From JBEKCB01 sp052139675 (GTDB lineage: Bacteria > Planctomycetota > Brocadiia > CAIUPP01), in the NCBI GenBank assembly GCA_052139675.1, contig JBKQWE010000012.1, positions 1 to 64,000 of the forward strand: a stretch of 64,000 nucleotides of DNA, read 5' to 3'. The translations under genes and the position numbers were made by a program. Below are positions 42,797 through 50,559 of this stretch, one piece after another (positions within the stretch are counted from its first letter, which is position 1; every line of letters begins with the position of its first letter). The notes beneath the pieces are model-generated. The model was not told the origin of the DNA and did no database searches. It saw only the letters and a program-made list of their open reading frames with translations.

Positions 42797-44248
42797 TTAC
42801 GCCACGCGCGGATGCCGGCAGTACCATTCGATCTGCGCGGCGGGGACGCCTTCGTCCACATTTTCCTGGCCGACCCTCTCGAGGCCCTTCGCGGGCGGTT
42901 CCACTTCCTTGAGCTTCCACTGATCGTCCAGCCGGCCGAATGTCCAGTATTGCTCGAACCGCGTGATGTACGGCTGCTCGCTGGCGACCTGTCCGTTGCG
43001 GCAGACGATCTGCTGCGCGTGCGCGCTGATCCGCGCGGTGAACTCGTCCTGCGCCTTGTCGCTGTAATTGCGGACCAGTACCAGGTCCACCTTGAGCACG
43101 GAGAGATTGCGGAATTCGATGGACGCGCCCTCTTCTTTGCGGCTGCGGATTTCCTCCTTCAGATCAGCGGCGATTCCGGGGAAAAGATCCGCCGCGGGGA
43201 CGCGCTCCGGATCGCCTTGCTCGCGCGCGAGGCAGACCTGAAGAAACTCCTTGCGCGCCAGCTCCGACATTGCCTGGCCGTCCCAGAGCTTGTCGTCCTG
43301 GACGAGATAGTTCAGCAGCCGCTCGACGCGCGTGACCTTCAGCTCCGTACGGGCGTCCACCTGGGAGCCGACCGGCCCTTCGCGGCCGGCTGCCTCCGCG
43401 TAAACCCGGTTGACGCCGTGATCGGTGAACGGCTCGAAGAAGTTCTCCGTCTTGAGCGCGTCGCCCTGCGCCGCCGGTTCGATCTCGCGCAGCAGCCACT
43501 TCCCGTCCACGAGGTGGAACGTCCAGAACTCCTGGAACACCCCGAGGTACTCTTCGGGGCGGGCGGAATCCCGCATCCGGTCGTCAACGTAGTAGTCGGC
43601 CGCGCTGGCGCTGAAAAGCGAGGTGAACTCGCGCCCGTTGGCGTCGTTCGGATAGCGCATGTTCACCAGGTCCACCGCGTCAACGAACAGGTCCAGGATG
43701 ACGTTGACCTGGTGGTCGCGGATCATGTTCTGGATCTGCGAGACGTGCTCGGCGTAAAGCTCGGGCATCAGCAGCGGCTTCATCCGCGTGTAATCGCGCG
43801 CCTGCCAGCATTTCTGGCGCAGCAGGAACGTGGAGCGCGCCGTGCGCGCCAGAAGGTCCGGCGCGAACGCCGGGTCGCTCTTCGCGATGAACTCCAGCAA
43901 CTTCCGGGTCTTGTCCGCCTTGTTTGCAATCGCGGAGCGGCCGTACAGGTAGCCCAAGCTCGACCCGCGCCGCAACCACGCCGACGCTTTGACGCTTGCG
44001 ACAAACAGCGCCAAGGCGAAGACGACGACGCCGGCTAAGATAACATCCTGCTGGTCCGCGGAAGTGCCGAAGGCGCCGCCCGCGTCTTGGCCCCCGCCGC
44101 TCGAGGCGCCGCTGCCGTGGAACCCGCCGCCGAAGCCGTCACCGCCGAATCCGCCGCCGCCGCGCGCGAACGCCGCGCCGGCCCCGAGCAGCGCCAGCGT
44201 CAGCGCGATTGCCGCCGTCCGGCCGACGTATGGCGCATGACTGCCCAG
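42797..44248 (-). CDS. Tim44-like secreted protein without Hint domains; probable CTG start and chimeric 5' end
   Basis: With a CTG start at 44248 (483 residues), the product has a signal peptide (AAIALTLALLGAGAAFA), a Gly-rich segment (RGGGGFGGDGFGGGFHGSG), a membrane helix (DVILAGVVVFALALFVASV) and two Tim44-like domains, matching the Tim44-Hint protein almost everywhere except for the Hint block. No ATG, GTG or TTG lies in frame between CTG 44248 and TTG 44014, and the TTG would remove the signal peptide and the Gly-rich part. GGAGGGG sits five bases before the CTG. The first 16 codons align with the DUF350 gene start, where the CTG corresponds to its ATG. Strong similarity of the rest implies recent duplication. 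Confidence 0.75.
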   Translation of the reverse strand: MGSHAPYVGRTAAIALTLALLGAGAAFARGGGGFGGDGFGGGFHGSGASSGGGQDAGGAFGTSADQQDVILAGVVVFALALFVASVKASAWLRRGSSLGYLYGRSAIANKADKTRKLLEFIAKSDPAFAPDLLARTARSTFLLRQKCWQARDYTRMKPLLMPELYAEHVSQIQNMIRDHQVNVILDLFVDAVDLVNMRYPNDANGREFTSLFSASAADYYVDDRMRDSARPEEYLGVFQEFWTFHLVDGKWLLREIEPAAQGDALKTENFFEPFTDHGVNRVYAEAAGREGPVGSQVDARTELKVTRVERLLNYLVQDDKLWDGQAMSELARKEFLQVCLAREQGDPERVPAADLFPGIAADLKEEIRSRKEEGASIEFRNLSVLKVDLVLVRNYSDKAQDEFTARISAHAQQIVCRNGQVASEQPYITRFEQYWTFGRLDDQWKLKEVEPPAKGLERVGQENVDEGVPAAQIEWYCRHPRVA

Positions 44249-44380
44249 GATTTCCCCTCCGCGAACCGGGAGCGCAACGTCATTCCAGCCCTGCGGTGAA
44301 GTTTTGCAAGCCCGGCGCCCGAAGCCGGCGTCCCGGAAGATGACCCAACGCCGGCATCGCGGGCGGCCGCTTAAAAAGCA

Positions 44381-44427
44381 GTCCGCCTTCCATCACCCGA
44401 CGCGCGGCGGGCGATGGAAAGGCGGAC
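44381..44427. terminator. hairpin in the gap between the lipoprotein and Tim44-like genes
   Basis: GTCCGCCTTCCATC (44381-44394) pairs with GATGGAAAGGCGGAC (44413-44427) with one bulge and an inner CCCG/CGGG. It may terminate the lipoprotein transcript. Of the gap 44249-44521, the rest downstream holds only the duplicated leader and GC-rich sequence; I see no gene. Confidence 0.55.
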
Positions 44428-44521
44428 CAAGACTGCGCGCGTTGAGATTACGCGCGAGTGCCTGACTTCGATGCGGCCGGCCCGCTCGGATGCACAGAGG
44501 CGGGCCGACTGGACTGCCGAA

Positions 44522-44689
44522 TTACTTTTGGGCCGGAGCGGGAGCTTTTTCAGCCGGAGGCATCGGTGTGGTTGCAGGCATGCCGGCCGGATGCGACTTG
44601 GTGGTGGTATCATCTGAGGGCCCGCCGCAGCCCGCCGTCACCAGCGCCATTCCCACCACGACCATGAATGCCACTATCGCCCTTTTCAT
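44522..44689 (-). CDS. small lipoprotein of unknown function
   Basis: A 55-residue lipoprotein: MKRAIVAFMVVVGMALVTAGC is a signal peptide with lipobox VTAGC, followed by a short polar and Pro-rich mature part (GGPSDDTTTK, then MPPAEKAPAPAQK). Many small lipoproteins of this kind have no known role. GAAGGAG lies seven bases before ATG 44689, and there is a consensus promoter upstream. The frame continues upstream to 44764 but that part lacks signal features. Confidence 0.75.
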   Translation of the reverse strand: MKRAIVAFMVVVGMALVTAGCGGPSDDTTTKSHPAGMPATTPMPPAEKAPAPAQK

Positions 44690-44791
44690 CGCGCGCTCCT
44701 TCTCAAAAAGAGATCTGCCAATGACGACGCCGAACCCAGTTCGATAACCCTGCACCGTCATCAACTCGATCTAAAATCGTTTCGAGTCGCA

Positions 44792-44821
44792 ATTCTAGGC
44801 TTTCTTCCTGCTGCTTGTCAA
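44792..44821 (-). promoter_or_regulatory. promoter for the small lipoprotein
   Basis: Minus strand TTGACA (44821-44816), 18-base spacer, TAGAAT (44797-44792), about 100 bases before the ATG. Confidence 0.55.
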
Positions 44822-44832
44822 TAGCTTCCCGG

Positions 44833-44861
44833 TTGTCTTTGGAACATATTCCGATTAGGAT
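44833..44861 (+). promoter_or_regulatory. promoter for the DUF502 gene
   Basis: TTGTCT at 44833-44838, 17-base spacer, TAGGAT at 44856-44861, 42 bases before the ATG at 44904. Confidence 0.45.
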
Positions 44862-44903
44862 GACGGAGACGACTCCGATGGCTTAAAGCGAAGGAGGCGG
44901 CCG

Positions 44904-45545
44904 ATGAGACGGATTGCGCGCTACTTCTTCCAGGGACTGCTGTTCGCCGCGCCGGCGTGGATCACGATGCTGATCCTCTACTGGCTCTTCAACATGGTGG
45001 ACGAGCCGGTCCGGAGCCTCCTCCACGTGCGGACGATCGGCGTCGGCTTCCTCGTCGCCGTCATCGTGGGCGTGCCGCTGCTGACGATTATCGGGTTCCT
45101 CTCGTCGAACCTGCTCACGCGCCCGCTGATGCAACTGGCCGACGAGCAATTCGACCGGTTCCCGCTGATCAAGCTGTTCCACTCGTCGCTCAAAGACCTG
45201 CTCGGCGCATTCGTGGGCAAGAAGAAGCGGTTCAACCGCCCGGTGCTCGTCAGCGCCATGCCCCAGAGCGACCTGAAGTTCGTCGGCTTCGTCACCTGCG
45301 CCACGATGGAGACCTGGGGCCTGAAGGACCAGGTCGCCGTCTACATCCCGGCCGCGTTCAACTTCGGCGGCAACCTGGTCGTCGTCCCGAAGGAATCCGT
45401 GCGGCCGGTGGACATGCCGACGCCCGAGGTCATGGCCTTCGTCTTCTCCGGCGGCATCGCCGGCGAGCGGAAACCGCTCCCCGCCGAGCCGGCAGCGCCG
45501 CCGCCCGCCGCTGCGCCGCCGCCCGCGGCGCCCGCGGCGAAATAG
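44904..45545 (+). CDS. DUF502 family membrane protein
   Basis: 213 residues with two membrane helices (about 8-30 and 48-70) and a conserved soluble part: FDRFPLIKLFHSSLKDLLGAF, FVTCATMETWGLKDQVAVYIP and FGGNLVVVPKESVRPVDMP, which is the DUF502 signature set. The C terminus from residue 190 is a Pro/Ala-rich tail not typical of the family. Function unknown; members occur in many diderms and in plants (LIKE COV). GAAGGAGGC before the ATG. Confidence 0.9.
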   Translation: MRRIARYFFQGLLFAAPAWITMLILYWLFNMVDEPVRSLLHVRTIGVGFLVAVIVGVPLLTIIGFLSSNLLTRPLMQLADEQFDRFPLIKLFHSSLKDLLGAFVGKKKRFNRPVLVSAMPQSDLKFVGFVTCATMETWGLKDQVAVYIPAAFNFGGNLVVVPKESVRPVDMPTPEVMAFVFSGGIAGERKPLPAEPAAPPPAAAPPPAAPAAK

Positions 45546-45641
45546 AAGGGAATCGGCGCTGTCGGAGGCTGGCCGTAGAGGCCGCTCTATTGTAATATAT
45601 ACCTACGGCGGTCAAATCCCCTGTTAGACGATTGACTTCCA

Positions 45642-46460
45642 ATGCTCGACCACTATAAAACCCTGGGCGTGCCGTCGAACGCTTCCCGGCAGGAGATCAA
45701 AAAGGCGTTCCGGGCTCTGGCGAAGAAGTATCACCCGGACCGCAACGCCCACCGCACGCAATGGGCCACCGCGCAGATCAAGTCCCTGATCGAGGCGCAC
45801 CGCGTGCTCTCGCACGCCGGCCTGCGCGAGGCGTACGACCGCCGCCATGCCGCCCTCCACGAGCGCGAGCGCCGCAAGTCCTCCGTCCGGCCCAAGCAGC
45901 GCCCCGAAGGCGAGCATCCCCGCGCGCAGGCGGAGCGCGTCCTCTACGACCTGCTCGGCGGCAACGTCGCCCAGGCGATGGAGCTGTACGAGCGCCTCGT
46001 CCGCGCCGACAGCGGCTATGACCTGAGCCATCACCTGGAGCTGCGCGACTGGGTGGACTGCAAGTTCCTCCTCGCCGAGGAGTACCAGCGGCGCTCCGAC
46101 TTCGAGCGCGCGCTGGCGCTGTACGAGGACCTCTACCATTCCGAGGCGGCGCGGACCCGGTTCTCGTACTTCGCGCACGAGCTGCGCGACCGGATCCTGC
46201 ACGTCTGCTGCCGCGACGCCGCGCCGACCAGCACGCCCGCCGCGGCCGCGCAATACTACCTGCGCGCGCTGGCCCTCGAACTCACCGCGCAGCGGAAAGC
46301 GTTCCTCCATAAAAAGGTCGCCGAATGCCATCTGACCATCGGCGACGCCGAAGGCGCCCGCCGCCACCTGGAGATCGCCTTCCGGCTGAGGCCCGGCCTC
46401 AAGGGCGCGGAGAAGATCTGCCGCAAGCTGTCGTTCGAGCCGAAGCCATCTCCTGATTGA
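45642..46460 (+). CDS. DnaJ-domain protein with helical repeats
   Basis: 272 residues. An N-terminal J domain (1-70, YKTLGVPSNASRQEIKKAF, HPD intact in KKYHPDRN) would stimulate an Hsp70 ATPase. The rest is helical with TPR-like pairs (DFERALALYEDLYHSEAA, AVECHLTIGDAEGARRHLEIAFRL-type), lacking the Gly/Phe, zinc-finger and C-terminal domains of DnaJ, so it is a class III J protein. It is followed 15 bases later by the YkgJ-type gene, suggesting a co-transcribed pair with a dedicated client. Confidence 0.85.
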   Translation: MLDHYKTLGVPSNASRQEIKKAFRALAKKYHPDRNAHRTQWATAQIKSLIEAHRVLSHAGLREAYDRRHAALHERERRKSSVRPKQRPEGEHPRAQAERVLYDLLGGNVAQAMELYERLVRADSGYDLSHHLELRDWVDCKFLLAEEYQRRSDFERALALYEDLYHSEAARTRFSYFAHELRDRILHVCCRDAAPTSTPAAAAQYYLRALALELTAQRKAFLHKKVAECHLTIGDAEGARRHLEIAFRLRPGLKGAEKICRKLSFEPKPSPD

Positions 46461-46475
46461 TAAGGACCCGATTTC

Positions 46476-47762
46476 GTGCCCGCCAGCCTCCACGCGCCGG
46501 GGTTCGTCAACTACGCCTGCCAGCTCTGCGGCTGGTGCTGCCACCAGTACGACATCAGCTTCTCGCGCGCCGACTTCGAGCGTCTCTCCAGGCTCGACTG
46601 GGCCGCGCTCGAGCCCGCCCTTGCCGGCAAGGACTGGGCCGCGCCGCTGCGCGAGTTCGGGAACCCCGACGCGTATCGCCTTCGCTACGCCGCCGACGGC
46701 GCCTGCGTCTTCCTCGACGGGAACAAGTGCCGCATGCACAAGCACGTCGGCGAGTTCGGCAAGACGCTCGGCTGCTCCGTGTACCCGTTCACGTTCGCCG
46801 AGACGCCCACCGGCGTCTACACCGGCTGCCGGTTCAGTTGCAAGGCGATGGCCTACGGGCTCGGCGAGCCGCTCGTGCGGCGGATGGACTGCCTGCAGAA
46901 GCAGCTCGCGCTCTGCGTCGAGGCCGGCCGCGTGCCGCGGTACGGCGACCAGGTCGCCTGGGACGCGCGGCGCCGGCTGCCGTGGGAGGATTACCTGGCG
47001 CTGGAGGAGGCGCTGATCCGCGTCTTCCTGCGCGACGACCTGCCGCTGGCGCGGCGGCTGTTCCTGGCGCAGAAGTTCGTGGACGTGCTCCATGAAGCGA
47101 ACCTCGACCGCGTGCGCGGGCCGAAGTTCCGCGAGTTCATCGGGATCCTCGAGACCGGGCTGCTCCTCGAAGCCGAGACCGAGCCGATGCCCGGCCCGCC
47201 GAGCGCGCTATCGCGGATGCTGTTCCGGCAGTTCTGTTTCCTGTTCCAGCGCCGGCAGGGCGGTTCGTACCGCGAGATGAACCTGTTCGGGAAGCTCGGC
47301 GTGCGGCTGCGGACGTTCTGGACCGGCGTGCAGTTCACGTTCAACGCCGGCGCGCCGCCGCTGGTCGCCATGCCCGGCGCGGCGCCGCTGGCCAAAATCG
47401 CCGCTGCCGCCGGCAAGGGCGGCACGCTCGACGCCGAGGCCGAGATGGCCATCTCGCGCTTCCTCGCCGCGAAGCTCTACGGCAAGCAGCATTTCGGCAA
47501 GCTCTTCTTCGGCTATCCGCTGCGGTCGGGGCTGGAGTTCCTGCTGCTCTCGGCGGGCGCCGTAATGTGGTACGCGCGCGCGCGCAGCGTCGCGCGCGGG
47601 GATTCGCAGACCACCCTGGAAGACATCCTCGAGGCGATCCGCTACGTGGACTTCTGCTACGGCTTTTCCGCCGCGCCCGCGCTGATGATCGAGCGCCTCC
47701 GCATCCGCGTCCTCTCCCACGGCGACACCGTCATCCGGCTGGTCCTGGCGCAGTACGCGTGA
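46476..47762 (+). CDS. YkgJ family cysteine-cluster protein
   Basis: 428 residues. The N-terminal YkgJ module contains CQLCGWCCHQYDISFSRAD, CVFLDGNKCRMHKHVGEFGKTLGCSVYPF and a further GCRFSCK, a Cys-rich set expected to bind zinc or an iron-sulfur cluster. The remaining 280 residues are unusual for the family and partly hydrophobic (LEFLLLSAGAVMWYARA). Function unknown. The GTG start at 46476 has AAGGACC upstream; it lies just behind the J-protein gene. Confidence 0.85.
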   Translation: MPASLHAPGFVNYACQLCGWCCHQYDISFSRADFERLSRLDWAALEPALAGKDWAAPLREFGNPDAYRLRYAADGACVFLDGNKCRMHKHVGEFGKTLGCSVYPFTFAETPTGVYTGCRFSCKAMAYGLGEPLVRRMDCLQKQLALCVEAGRVPRYGDQVAWDARRRLPWEDYLALEEALIRVFLRDDLPLARRLFLAQKFVDVLHEANLDRVRGPKFREFIGILETGLLLEAETEPMPGPPSALSRMLFRQFCFLFQRRQGGSYREMNLFGKLGVRLRTFWTGVQFTFNAGAPPLVAMPGAAPLAKIAAAAGKGGTLDAEAEMAISRFLAAKLYGKQHFGKLFFGYPLRSGLEFLLLSAGAVMWYARARSVARGDSQTTLEDILEAIRYVDFCYGFSAAPALMIERLRIRVLSHGDTVIRLVLAQYA

Positions 47763-47772
47763 GGAGGGAAAG

Positions 47773-47835
47773 GCGACGATGGACGATAGACGATAGACCA
47801 TGGAACTTCGTCTATCGTCTATGGTCTATCGTCGC
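47773..47835. repeat. word-type inverted repeat (GATAGAC words) between convergent genes
   Basis: Left: GCGACGATGGACGATAGACG at 47773-47792 and on; right: TCTATCGTCTATGGTCTATC at 47811-47830, then GTCGC. Arms are made of CGAT-AGA words. Lies between the YkgJ-type gene and cbiO, which converge, so termination is possible. Confidence 0.75.
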
Positions 47836-47856
47836 AGTTCTATCGTCCTGCGTCCC

Positions 47857-48633
47857 TCATTCCAGCCCATGTGCCTCCAGCAGCGCAACGTCGCCGAGAA
47901 TCTTGCCCGGCTCGCCCTCGGCGACGGCCTGGCCCTTCGACAGCAGCACCGCGCGGTCGCACAGCGTCCGGACCAGGTCCAGGTCGTGCGAGGCGATGAT
48001 CTGCGTGCCGCCGAGCCGCCGCAGCAGCCGGATGAGTTCCTTGCGCGACCGCGGGTCCAGGTTGCTCGTCGGCTCGTCGAGCGCGAGCACCTTGGGGTTC
48101 ATCGAGAGCACCGTCGCGATGGCCACGCGCTTCTTCTCGCCGAAGCTCATGTGAAAGGCGCTGCGCGCCTCGAAGCCGCGCAGGCCGACCGCCGCCAGGC
48201 TCGCCTCCACGCGCGCGGCGACTTCCGCCTCCGGCAGCCGCAGTTGCCTCGGGCCGAAGGCCACGTCGTCGCCGACGGTCGGGCAGAAGAGCTGGTCGTC
48301 GGGGTTCTGGAAGACGAGGCCGACCGACTGCCGGACCGCCTTCAGGTTCGGCTTCTCCACTTTCATCCCGAGCACGCGCACGCGGCCGTCGCACGGCAGG
48401 ATGCCGTTGAGGTGCAGCAGCAGCGTGGATTTCCCCGCGCCGTTCGGGCCGATCAGGCCGACCTTCTCGCCCTCGCGGACCGCCAGCGAAAGCCCGTCGA
48501 GCGCGCGCCGGCCGTCCGGATACGCGAAGGAGAGCGCCTCCACCTGGATGACGGCGCCATCCGCCGTCGCTGACTTGTCCGCCGAAGCCACGGCGCAGGA
48601 GGAAGCTATGGCGGACAAGTTGGACCCGCTCAT
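47857..48633 (-). CDS. cbiO: ECF transporter ATPase for nickel/cobalt (CbiO)
   Basis: A 258-residue ABC ATPase with GPNGAGKSTLLLHL (Walker A), VGLVFQNPDDQLFCPTVGDDVAFGP (typical of CbiO/EcfA), SFGEKKRVAIA (signature, with F for G in the usual SGG) and LALDEPTSNLDP (Walker B). It energises the CbiM-CbiQ module encoded upstream. ATG 48633 overlaps the cbiQ stop (ATGA). Residues 2-27 are extra compared with the usual CbiO start and are encoded by an inverted word repeat (48573-48620), so they are probably a late insertion. Confidence 0.93.
   Translation of the reverse strand: MSGSNLSAIASSCAVASADKSATADGAVIQVEALSFAYPDGRRALDGLSLAVREGEKVGLIGPNGAGKSTLLLHLNGILPCDGRVRVLGMKVEKPNLKAVRQSVGLVFQNPDDQLFCPTVGDDVAFGPRQLRLPEAEVAARVEASLAAVGLRGFEARSAFHMSFGEKKRVAIATVLSMNPKVLALDEPTSNLDPRSRKELIRLLRRLGGTQIIASHDLDLVRTLCDRAVLLSKGQAVAEGEPGKILGDVALLEAHGLE
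48573..48620. repeat. inverted word repeat inside the 5' end of cbiO
   Basis: ACTTGTCCGCC (48573-48583) and GGCGGACAAGT (48610-48620) are exact reverse complements. The same word GGCGGACAAGT occurs in the gap at 8027-8037. It is in frame and stop-free in cbiO and adds residues before the ATPase core. Confidence 0.8.
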
Positions 48634-49379
48634 GTCCAGACCCTTAGCGCCACGAAGAATCCCACCGACGCGGCGACGAACGCGCAGTCGGCCGCCGCCA
48701 TGTGCGGCTCCGCTAGCGCGGCGATCCGGCCGTCGAACCCGCGCGAGGCCATCGCTACGTACACGCGCTCGGCGCGCTCGTAGCTGCGCAGGAAAAGCGT
48801 GCCGATCATCTGCCCGATCACCCGCGCGTGCCACAGCCATCGCCCGCCGTAGCAGCGCGAGTCCCGCGCGCGCTCCATCCGCTCCGCCTCGTCCACGAGC
48901 ACGAAGATGTACCGGTACGCGAAGCTGGCGAGCATCACCATCACGCGCGGCGCCTTCAGCCGCTCGAACCCGCGCATCAGGCTCGGGAACGGCGTGGTGG
49001 AGGAAAGCAGGATCATCGAGAAGACCGCGATGCCGGATTTGATCAGCACGTTCCAGAAGATCATCAGCCCCGTCCGCGAAGCGCCCGCCGAGCCGGCGCC
49101 GTACCCGCCGCCCTTCATGAAGGGAATGAAGATCGCCGACATCGCGACGAACGGCGCGACGATCCACGCCCGCCGCAGAATGTGCCCGACCGGCAGGCAC
49201 GAGGCCGCGGCCATCAGGACGAGGAACGCGCCGTATCCGAGGAACGCCGTCCAGGCCCCCGGCGGCGTGCTGACCGCGATCACGATGAGCGCGAGGAACG
49301 CGATGATCTTCGCCCGAGCGTCCAGCCGATGGACCGGGCTTTCGAGCGCGGAATATTGGTCGAGAAAGGCGTGTCTCAC
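48630..49379 (-). CDS. cbiQ: ECF transporter transmembrane protein CbiQ/EcfT
   Basis: 249 residues with five or so membrane helices and the cytoplasmic coupling motifs ARDSRCYGG and ERVYVAMASRGFDG (Ala-Arg-Gly type) that contact the ATPases. It couples CbiM to CbiO. Its stop overlaps the cbiO start. The gap to the PDGLE gene (49380-49464) holds a word repeat. Confidence 0.92.
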   Translation of the reverse strand: MRHAFLDQYSALESPVHRLDARAKIIAFLALIVIAVSTPPGAWTAFLGYGAFLVLMAAASCLPVGHILRRAWIVAPFVAMSAIFIPFMKGGGYGAGSAGASRTGLMIFWNVLIKSGIAVFSMILLSSTTPFPSLMRGFERLKAPRVMVMLASFAYRYIFVLVDEAERMERARDSRCYGGRWLWHARVIGQMIGTLFLRSYERAERVYVAMASRGFDGRIAALAEPHMAAADCAFVAASVGFFVALRVWT

Positions 49380-49400
49380 TTCTGCCCTCGAACGAACGAC

Positions 49401-49466
49401 CGGACAGGATTACAGGATCGAAAGGATTTTTCTGTTCTCATATCCGGTCAATTCCGTTATCCCGTC
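49401..49466. repeat. word-type repeat (GGATTACAGGAT words)
   Basis: GGACAGGATTACAGGATCG at 49402-49420 with partial complements (TATCCGGTCAATTCCGTTAT, then CCCGTC) at 49441-49466. It runs right up to the stop of the PDGLE-domain gene and splits the transporter operon. Confidence 0.6.
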
Positions 49467-49794
49467 AAAGCCGTTGCTGTCCTTCAGGAGCGGCGGGCCG
49501 CTTCCGGGAGATCAGCCTCGCCGCGCCGAAGGCGATGCCGAAGACCAGCAGCGTGCCGGCGATCCCGGCGAGCGCGGTGCCGACCGATTCGCTCCGGACG
49601 CCGGCGACCTTGTAGTCCGGCATCAGCGGATGCTGCCACGCGGCGCGGCCCTCGCCTTTGTCCGCGAACCGGTGGTCCTGGGCGAATTTCTCCAGCCCGT
49701 CGGGCGCCTGCGAGGCGAACGGCGAAACGAACGCGGCCAGCAGAACGCTGACCAGCAGCCCGGCGAAGACGAATCCCCAGACTCTCCGCGTCAT
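49465..49794 (-). CDS. PDGLE-domain protein, CbiN/NikN-like component
   Basis: 109 residues, two membrane helices with an extracytoplasmic loop carrying SPFASQAPDGLEKFAQDHRFAD, the PDGLE motif. In Ni/Co ECF systems this component is the NikN/CbiN-type helper of the CbiM substrate-binding subunit. ATG 49794 overlaps the cbiM stop (ATGA). The frame continues upstream but that part is cbiM in another frame. Confidence 0.88.
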   Translation of the reverse strand: MTRRVWGFVFAGLLVSVLLAAFVSPFASQAPDGLEKFAQDHRFADKGEGRAAWQHPLMPDYKVAGVRSESVGTALAGIAGTLLVFGIAFGAARLISRKRPAAPEGQQRL

Positions 49795-50456
49795 GACCGG
49801 GCCTCCTCCAGCTTCGCCGGCCGGTCCCACGCCGCGACCAGGTCCGGCCGCACGGCCAGGACCGATGAGAGCGCCGCGACCGTGATCACGGCCTCGCCGA
49901 TGCCGATGAGCGCGTGGACTCCGACCATGGCCGGCAGCGCCACCCGCAGCGGGAACGTCCCCGACCCGGCCAGCTCGCCGGCGCAGATGGCGGACGCGAC
50001 GACCACCGCCACCCACGATGCCGCGCCCGCCGAGGCGAGGAATCCCCAGCGGCTCTTCGGCAGGACCGCCCGCAGCGCGCGGAACAGCAGCCAGCCGCCG
50101 ATGGCGCCGACGATGCCCATGTTGAAGAGGTTCGCGCCGAGCGCCGTCAGCCCACCGTCTCCGAAGCCCAGGCACTGGATGATCAGGACGACCGCCATCA
50201 CCAGGCAGGCGTTCAGCGGCCCCAGCAGCACCGCGGCGAAGGTCGAGCCGAGGAAATGTCCGCTCGTCCCGCCCGCCACGGGGAAATTGAGCATCTGGAC
50301 GGCGAAGACGAACGCCGCGGTCATGCCGAGTAGCGGCACTTCGCGTTCGCCCAGGTTGCGGTTCGCGCGCGCGACCGCCAGCGCGCAGACCGCGCCGGAG
50401 ACGGCGTATCCCGCCGCGTAAACCGGCCCGCTGAGGAATCCGTCCGGGATGTGCAT
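49791..50456 (-). CDS. cbiM: ECF transporter substrate-capture protein for cobalt/nickel (CbiM)
   Basis: 221 residues starting MHIPDGFLSG, where the N-terminal amine and His2 take part in metal binding in this family; the later GGTSGHFLG provides another metal His. Seven or so hydrophobic segments. It is the first gene of cbiM-PDGLE-cbiQ-cbiO, transcribed from a promoter overlapped by a palindrome (50498-50540). The neighbouring nikR suggests nickel, though cobalt for corrinoids (MttB-like, UroD-like proteins in this window) is also possible. Confidence 0.94.
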   Translation of the reverse strand: MHIPDGFLSGPVYAAGYAVSGAVCALAVARANRNLGEREVPLLGMTAAFVFAVQMLNFPVAGGTSGHFLGSTFAAVLLGPLNACLVMAVVLIIQCLGFGDGGLTALGANLFNMGIVGAIGGWLLFRALRAVLPKSRWGFLASAGAASWVAVVVASAICAGELAGSGTFPLRVALPAMVGVHALIGIGEAVITVAALSSVLAVRPDLVAAWDRPAKLEEARS

Positions 50457-50497
50457 GCGAGACCCCCGTCGAAAAATGAAGTGACTACGATTTCCAA

Positions 50498-50540
50498 TTT
50501 CGTATTAACTTATTTTACGAAACGAGGCGGGGCGAGTCAA
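50498..50540 (-). promoter_or_regulatory. cbiM promoter with overlapping palindromic operator (NikR candidate)
   Basis: Minus strand TTGACT (50540-50535), 17-base spacer, TAAAAT (50517-50512). The -10 box lies in a palindrome with 7-base half-sites TTTCGTA and TACGAAA at 50498-50504 and 50516-50522, separated by 11 bases. A repressor bound there would block the promoter. The adjacent nikR makes NikR the obvious candidate, but the half-site differs from the E. coli NikR site. Confidence 0.6.
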
Positions 50541-50559
50541 TCACAAATCACGGCGCTTT

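Noticed and set aside
42797..44014. Start of the Hint-less Tim44-like gene at TTG 44014
   Set aside because: It would remove a signal peptide and Gly-rich linker that match the paralogue, and it has no ribosome-binding site. CTG 44248 with GGAGGGG fits better, though it needs proof.
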